From Mytilus edulis (Eukaryota; Mollusca; Bivalvia; Mytilida; Mytilidae): DNA of 64,000 nt. Shown here piece after piece: positions 59,717 to 64,000 of the stretch. The stretch is from NCBI RefSeq assembly GCF_963676685.1, contig NC_092355.1, positions 76,847,176 to 76,911,175 on the forward strand, written 5' to 3'. Each line of letters begins with the position of its first letter. Position 1 is the first letter of the stretch. The translations under genes were made by a program, and so were the position numbers. The notes under the pieces are model-generated. The model was not told where the DNA came from. It saw only the letters and a program-made list of their open reading frames with translations, and made no database searches.

Positions 59717-59805
59717 AGCTGGGACCAGCATTTCAACTTGCACGTCTTATTTTAACAAACTCAGCTGGGACCAGCATTTCAACTTGCACGTCTTATTTTA
59801 ACATA
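59717..59805. repeat. 45-bp direct repeat, two copies
   Basis: agctgggaccagcatttcaa, then cttgcacgtcttattttaaca, occurs at 59718 and 59763. Confidence 0.9.
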
Positions 59806-59934
59806 CTTCTTTGAGTCATTCACAACATATTGGATATATCTTTGAGTATGTTTGACATAAACCGTCTATTCTTACCATTTCTTTCACAATCGTTAGGAAA
59901 CATACTTTGACAGGGAGCGGGAAACTATCTACTA

Positions 59935-61193
59935 CGGTCTCACTAATTAGCGACAACAACAATTTTAGCGACAACAAGCGTCAACAAGTGACAAGAAGCG
60001 ACAACAAGAATTATTTTAGTGACAACAAGCGACAAGAAACTATTTAGCGACAAGAAAACATTTTTTTTTAATTAAAATAAATTATTGCAATAAATATTAA
60101 AAGAATATGCAAAAGAAAATAATTTTAGCGACAAGAAAGTTAAAATTGATAGAAAAAAATGAAACATTATTTACATAATATTTTATCATCTATTATGAAT
60201 AACAGCCAGTATTACGTTTAGGATTTGTATAGTACTATACAAATCCTTGCTTTTCCTTTGTTTAGAACATATTATTTATCTTATAATTTGTTTTTTAAAA
60301 CAATGAATTATACTGTTAGAATCAAAATATTATATTCCATTATGCCCGCTCCATATATATCGCCATTCGTTTATTCATACTTTGACTTTGATGAAAACAG
60401 ATACATACATTATCTCACGGGGAGGGGGGGGGGGGGTAACTTCGATATTTTTTTGGTAGGGGTGTGCCATTTTTGTCTCAAAAAACGTACCCATTTTAAT
60501 ATAACATTCACTGAAATTCAGTACCTATAGTTATATAAATATTTAAGAAAGAATGACATATACTTATATACAATATTTGACCCATGCTTATATAAGCACT
60601 AACTCATCATCACTCATAATTCATAAATATACCAGCTACCCTTAAGTTTTTATATATGAATTGACATCGTTTGGTGCACATATCAATAGCATATTTATAT
60701 ATGATATGTAGATCATACCCCAAATCAATATACAATTATCAAACGTAAATGCATTTTAATATAGGATGTCATTAAAAAGGAGGGTCATTTTTATATAAAA
60801 TCTCGCAAAATTATGACCCATATTTTTGGCACATCCCCGTATACCCAATAATAGGAAGTTACCCCCCCCCCCCCCCCGTGCATTATCTTATACATATTCT
60901 TCATATTTAAAAATAAAAAAAAGAAGCTCAATCTCTTTCTTCTTCACAAATGTTAAATTTCTTCATCTACCAATATAATAAAACATTTTAATTAGACATA
61001 TCTGCTCGTATATTTAAAAAACAAACCATTAAATACAAATTTCTTTATATCTAATAAAAAAAAATGTTTTCTTGTCGCTAAATAGTCTTCTTGTCTCTTG
61101 TTGTCGCTAAAATAATTCTTGTTGTCGCTTCTTGTCGCTTGTTGACGCTTGTTGTCGCTTCTTGACGCTTGTTGTCGCTAATTAGTGAGACCC
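59935..61193. mobile_element. GCGACAAGAA-TIR element, copy 2 (1.26 kb)
   Basis: The left end (59935-60060) and right end (61065-61193) are long inverted repeats built from units such as gcgacaacaagcg and gcgacaagaa, finishing in GGTCTCACTAATTAGCGACA and its inverse. ATCTACTA flanks both sides (59927-59934 and 61194-61201), an exact 8-bp target duplication. That fits hAT; long TIRs would also suit a Mutator-like element. It is non-coding and carries a nested 465-bp MITE. Confidence 0.85.
60416..60880. mobile_element. Poly-G TIR MITE, CACGGGG ends, 8-bp target duplication
   Basis: The left end CACGGGGAGGGG plus a G run and taacttc is inverted at the right (gaagtta, C run, cccgtg). CATTATCT lies outside both ends (60408-60415 and 60881-60888). 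It is nested in the GCGACAAGAA element. Confidence 0.85.
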
Positions 61194-61544
61194 ATCTACT
61201 ATGCATAATATACAACTCGTTTCAGGACTTGTTTCCGGAAATTTTTCTGATAGGATTTTCTAGTAAGTAAGACAGATTGCAGTCGTACATGTTGATCCAG
61301 GTAGAGGGCGTGCGCTACACTTTGATCGCCATAACAGTTTCTCATTGTTCTCACGGCTTATATGAATATAAAAACGTTAAAAAAACATTCCGCTCTAAAT
61401 ACACCTTATAAAATGAGACTCCTAATGGAGTTTTTGATTATGCAATTCATATTGCGGCAAAACAAATTGTGATTATGTACTTACTTGGACACCCCCTGAG
61501 GGGCCTCTATTATGTATTAGATAAAATACAAAGATAACACATAG

Positions 61545-61652
61545 AAACAGGCCGGTAACAACCGTTGCCGGATAGTTTTTCTGCACGAGTAGTTAGGTCA
61601 AGGTCCGAGGCGATAGCAGAAAACTATTCGGCTGGTTGTAACCGGCCTGTTT
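61545..61652. mobile_element. 108-bp fold-back MITE
   Basis: AAACAGGCCGGTAACAACC and GGTTGTAACCGGCCTGTTT are perfect ends. Pairing continues through gccg-atagtttt-ctgc. Confidence 0.8.
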
Positions 61653-62158
61653 CTTTTGTTACTTTTGTTTTTTATCTGACTTGTACGACGTTTCAAGAAA
61701 TTAATGATACTTTTAGCAATATTAAACATTTGAGAAACTTAGATAGCCATAAAGCAGTAAATGTAAGTTATAATGTAAACACATTTTATTTCCATTTCCC
61801 TTCAACCGAGATTTTTTTAGGAATCTACAATTTGATAAAAAAAAAAAGAACCATTTCAAGTAAAAGATAAATGTTGTACACATTGAAGACTTTTTAAAAT
61901 GCAACTTCGTAAAAAAGTAATATATTAAAGAAATACTTTAGTGGTAAGTAAGATAACGTTTGATTTTTATGAATAAAACGGAAAGAGAGGAGGGGGAGGG
62001 GGGGGGGGGGCTAATTTATTTAAAATAAACAGGCTGTGATCTTTATTTTTGATGAAAAAATGCAGGATGTGCCATTCCATCGGTATGTTTTTTTTAGTAT
62101 ATTAACTAGTATTTACTTTTCAACGCCATCACCCAATTTTTTTTGTTTAAATAAGAAA

Positions 62159-62274
62159 CAGGGGCGAATCCAGCCATTTTAAAAAGGGGGTCCCAACCCA
62201 GGACAAAGGGGGTTCAAACTATATGTCCCCATTCAAATGCATTGACCCCCCCCCCCCCCCAGGATCCGCCAATG
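62159..62274. mobile_element. Decayed CAGTGGCGGATCC-family MITE
   Basis: caggggcgaatccag at the left and aggatccgccaatg at the right, with a C run before the right end. No matching flank. Confidence 0.65.
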
Positions 62275-64000
62275 AGCACTATTAACGGTATTCGGAAAAT
62301 CAGGAATCATGCAAAACATTAATTTGACATCTGCTTGACCATGATAATTTTTTTCTCATAAAATTTGGGATCAAAATATCTATTTTAGGAGAAAACCATA
62401 ACCCCACCCCCATCCCCCACTATTGAAGTTAAATGTCTAATCCCTTAGTGTACTGATAAGAATTGTATTTAACTAGAAATGTTTGAAAAAAGAACATGAT
62501 GCTAACGTAAATATTTTGTTCAATAAAAGGACAGGAAATAAGTTGGCGAACCAAAAAGTTCAAATCTAATTGAAAGTTAAAGTGCCCATGAACTCACTAA
62601 TCACGCACGATTGATTCTATTCATAAAAAGTGTCCGTGTAACAAATAAAAAGAGTCAGTGTATCGTCTAAAAAGAGTCCGTGTAACACCCGTTAATGTAC
62701 TGTTTTTCTATAGCTCTGCGGGGGGCAAAGTCCGTCATTACTAGACATCCCTTTTAAGATATAAAATGACTCTGAAATGTCCAATGTAATAGTACTAAAT
62801 GTGATCATGTGAACAGTTTCCTTGAAAGAATACAAAAAATATTGCATTCCAAAACATTATTTGTTTTGCAGTATGAAGATCACATAGATAAAATGACGAA
62901 AAAATCTGACATTTGGTCGTCAATCGTCAATACTGATACAAATAAGTTATTAGTGACCACTTTCGACAATAAACTAGCAATTGATAGTTATATAAATCGT
63001 AAACAAACGTTGTTTGTAGTAAATTTATGGAAGTATAACACAGAAAAACACAAAAAAATTATTACAATTAAAAGAAAACAAAAAATAAGGGATTTTGAAA
63101 TAAGGTTAAGGGCAAACAATGTCCTGTCTAAAAGTTCAATGACACTCCAGAAGGCGCCTGATACTTAATAGTAATAGTACTTTAGATAGATGCTGATTTT
63201 CTCTTTACTGAGCATACTATGTCATGTCAATGCCGTTTACTTTAGTTTTTAATAATCATTCATGAACAATGTTTAACTGTACTTCAGAAAAAGACGAATG
63301 ATTTGTGTCGAAAGTTGTTTGCTGTTTTAAGTGTAGGTGTTGTCATACAGGCGAAAGATTATAAGAAGGACATTCATATTAAAGTCAAAAACTGACAACA
63401 TAGAAAACATAAGACTGCGCAACACGAACCAACAAAAAACTAGGGGTAATCTCAGGTGCTCCAGAAGGGTAAGCAGATCCCGCTCAACATTTGTCATGCT
63501 TCGTGTTGCAAATGCGGAATTAAGGCTTATTCGGTCGGTCTCACTCGGGATTTTTTTTTTGGGTCTAAATCACCTTTACTGGATCATTCAAATGGTATAA
63601 TCAATGGTACATTTACGTGTACAATGAATAAGGAAGTTAGGTATTCTTTGTTAGATAGACCTTTAAATAGATTTGCCGTTGTTAGCTACCAATTGAAAAT
63701 GTACTGATAGCTATCACAGATCATTTACTAGACGATAAACAAGGACGATTGGAATATATGTTAGACTTATTTATAAGTGTATTTTAAACCAAAAAAATAC
63801 GTACATCTTACGAGGCTTTACAAGTTTTTTTGTGAAGTCCAGCTATTCTATTTGATTTACTATGATTTAAATAACTTAGTAAATTAGAAACCATGAATAG
63901 TTGTCTTCTCATATTCCAGAATGGGGTGCTCAAAGGGTATACATACTTGTAACATATGGTATTTAGCACCATGCAGTAGCAGATGGAGGCTTTCATAGAG
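62275..64000. other. Intergenic, no gene supported
   Basis: A lysine-rich 119-codon frame (62809-63168) and frames at 63337 and 63456 lack family motifs. About 63415-63560 is the mussel repeat also seen at 45960 (tctcaggtgctccagaaggg). G/C runs at 61984-62010 and 62250 belong to MITE ends. Confidence 0.5.

Noticed and set aside
62809-63168. 119-codon lysine-rich frame
   Set aside because: No known motif, no splice context, AT-rich composition; kept as unsupported, though expression data could change this.
1-64000. CRISPR arrays, bacterial operons, tRNA or rRNA genes
   Set aside because: The regular arrays lack repeat-spacer structure, genes have spliceosomal introns, and no tRNA or rRNA signature was recognised by eye.

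Overview
The window is non-coding-rich nuclear DNA of a eukaryote, most likely a marine mussel (Mytilus or a close bivalve relative). This rests on AT-rich sequence, GT-AG introns, very high mobile-element load, and several interspersed repeats I recognise from mussel genomes (at about 130, 16466, 31735, 33697, 53305 and 63440). No operons, tRNA, rRNA or CRISPR arrays were seen. Almost all the long open frames are accidents of minisatellites.

Genes. (1) A minus-strand ankyrin-repeat gene can be rebuilt from eight exons between about 41.4 kb and 9.6 kb. All joins up to exon 8 are phase 0, so the repeat exons are interchangeable cassettes. Its repeat exons and introns lie in a tandem array of roughly 660-bp units (29.5-37.1 kb). 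(2) A PIF/Harbinger transposase on the minus strand (35627 to 32111) assembles from five exons into an uninterrupted 348-residue DDE protein. The last exon of a probable Harbinger Myb-like partner lies convergently at 31260-31449. This Harbinger block sits inside an ankyrin exon and splits it. (3) A frameshifted remnant of a zinc-finger/hAT-type protein lies at 4765-5192. No other gene is supported.

Layout. 0.1-9.5 kb: hairpin-ended tandem-repeat elements (families C and A), a TA-flanked MITE and the zinc-finger relic. 9.6-17.4 kb: last recognised ankyrin exon, four MITE-like insertions, and a composite element bounded by 451-bp near-identical copies. 17.4-21.7 kb: repeat families D, B and A. 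22.1-29.2 kb: an ankyrin exon and a 29-bp minisatellite interrupted by a 2.66-kb direct-repeat-bounded element and a 1.14-kb TIR element. 29.3-38.5 kb: the ankyrin exon array with its Harbinger insertion, then a 55-bp minisatellite and tandem exon copies. 38.7-46 kb: more elements, the first coding ankyrin exon, and three minisatellites. 46-54 kb: MITEs, a 1.1-kb palindrome and a long-TIR element. 54.7-61.2 kb: two copies of an element whose long TIRs are built from a tandem GCGACAAGAA-like motif, each carrying a nested element, with a palindrome cluster between them. 61.2-64 kb: MITEs and interspersed repeats, no gene.

Main themes. At least five unrelated-looking repeat families share one architecture: tandem monomers, then a GAC-rich microsatellite or purine tract in most, then a terminal hairpin followed by an A run. 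In two families the hairpin region also pairs with the 5' end. This is what is expected of non-autonomous Helentron-type (HINE/DINE-like) elements. Many MITEs here have readable target-site duplications, so the nesting order can be worked out.
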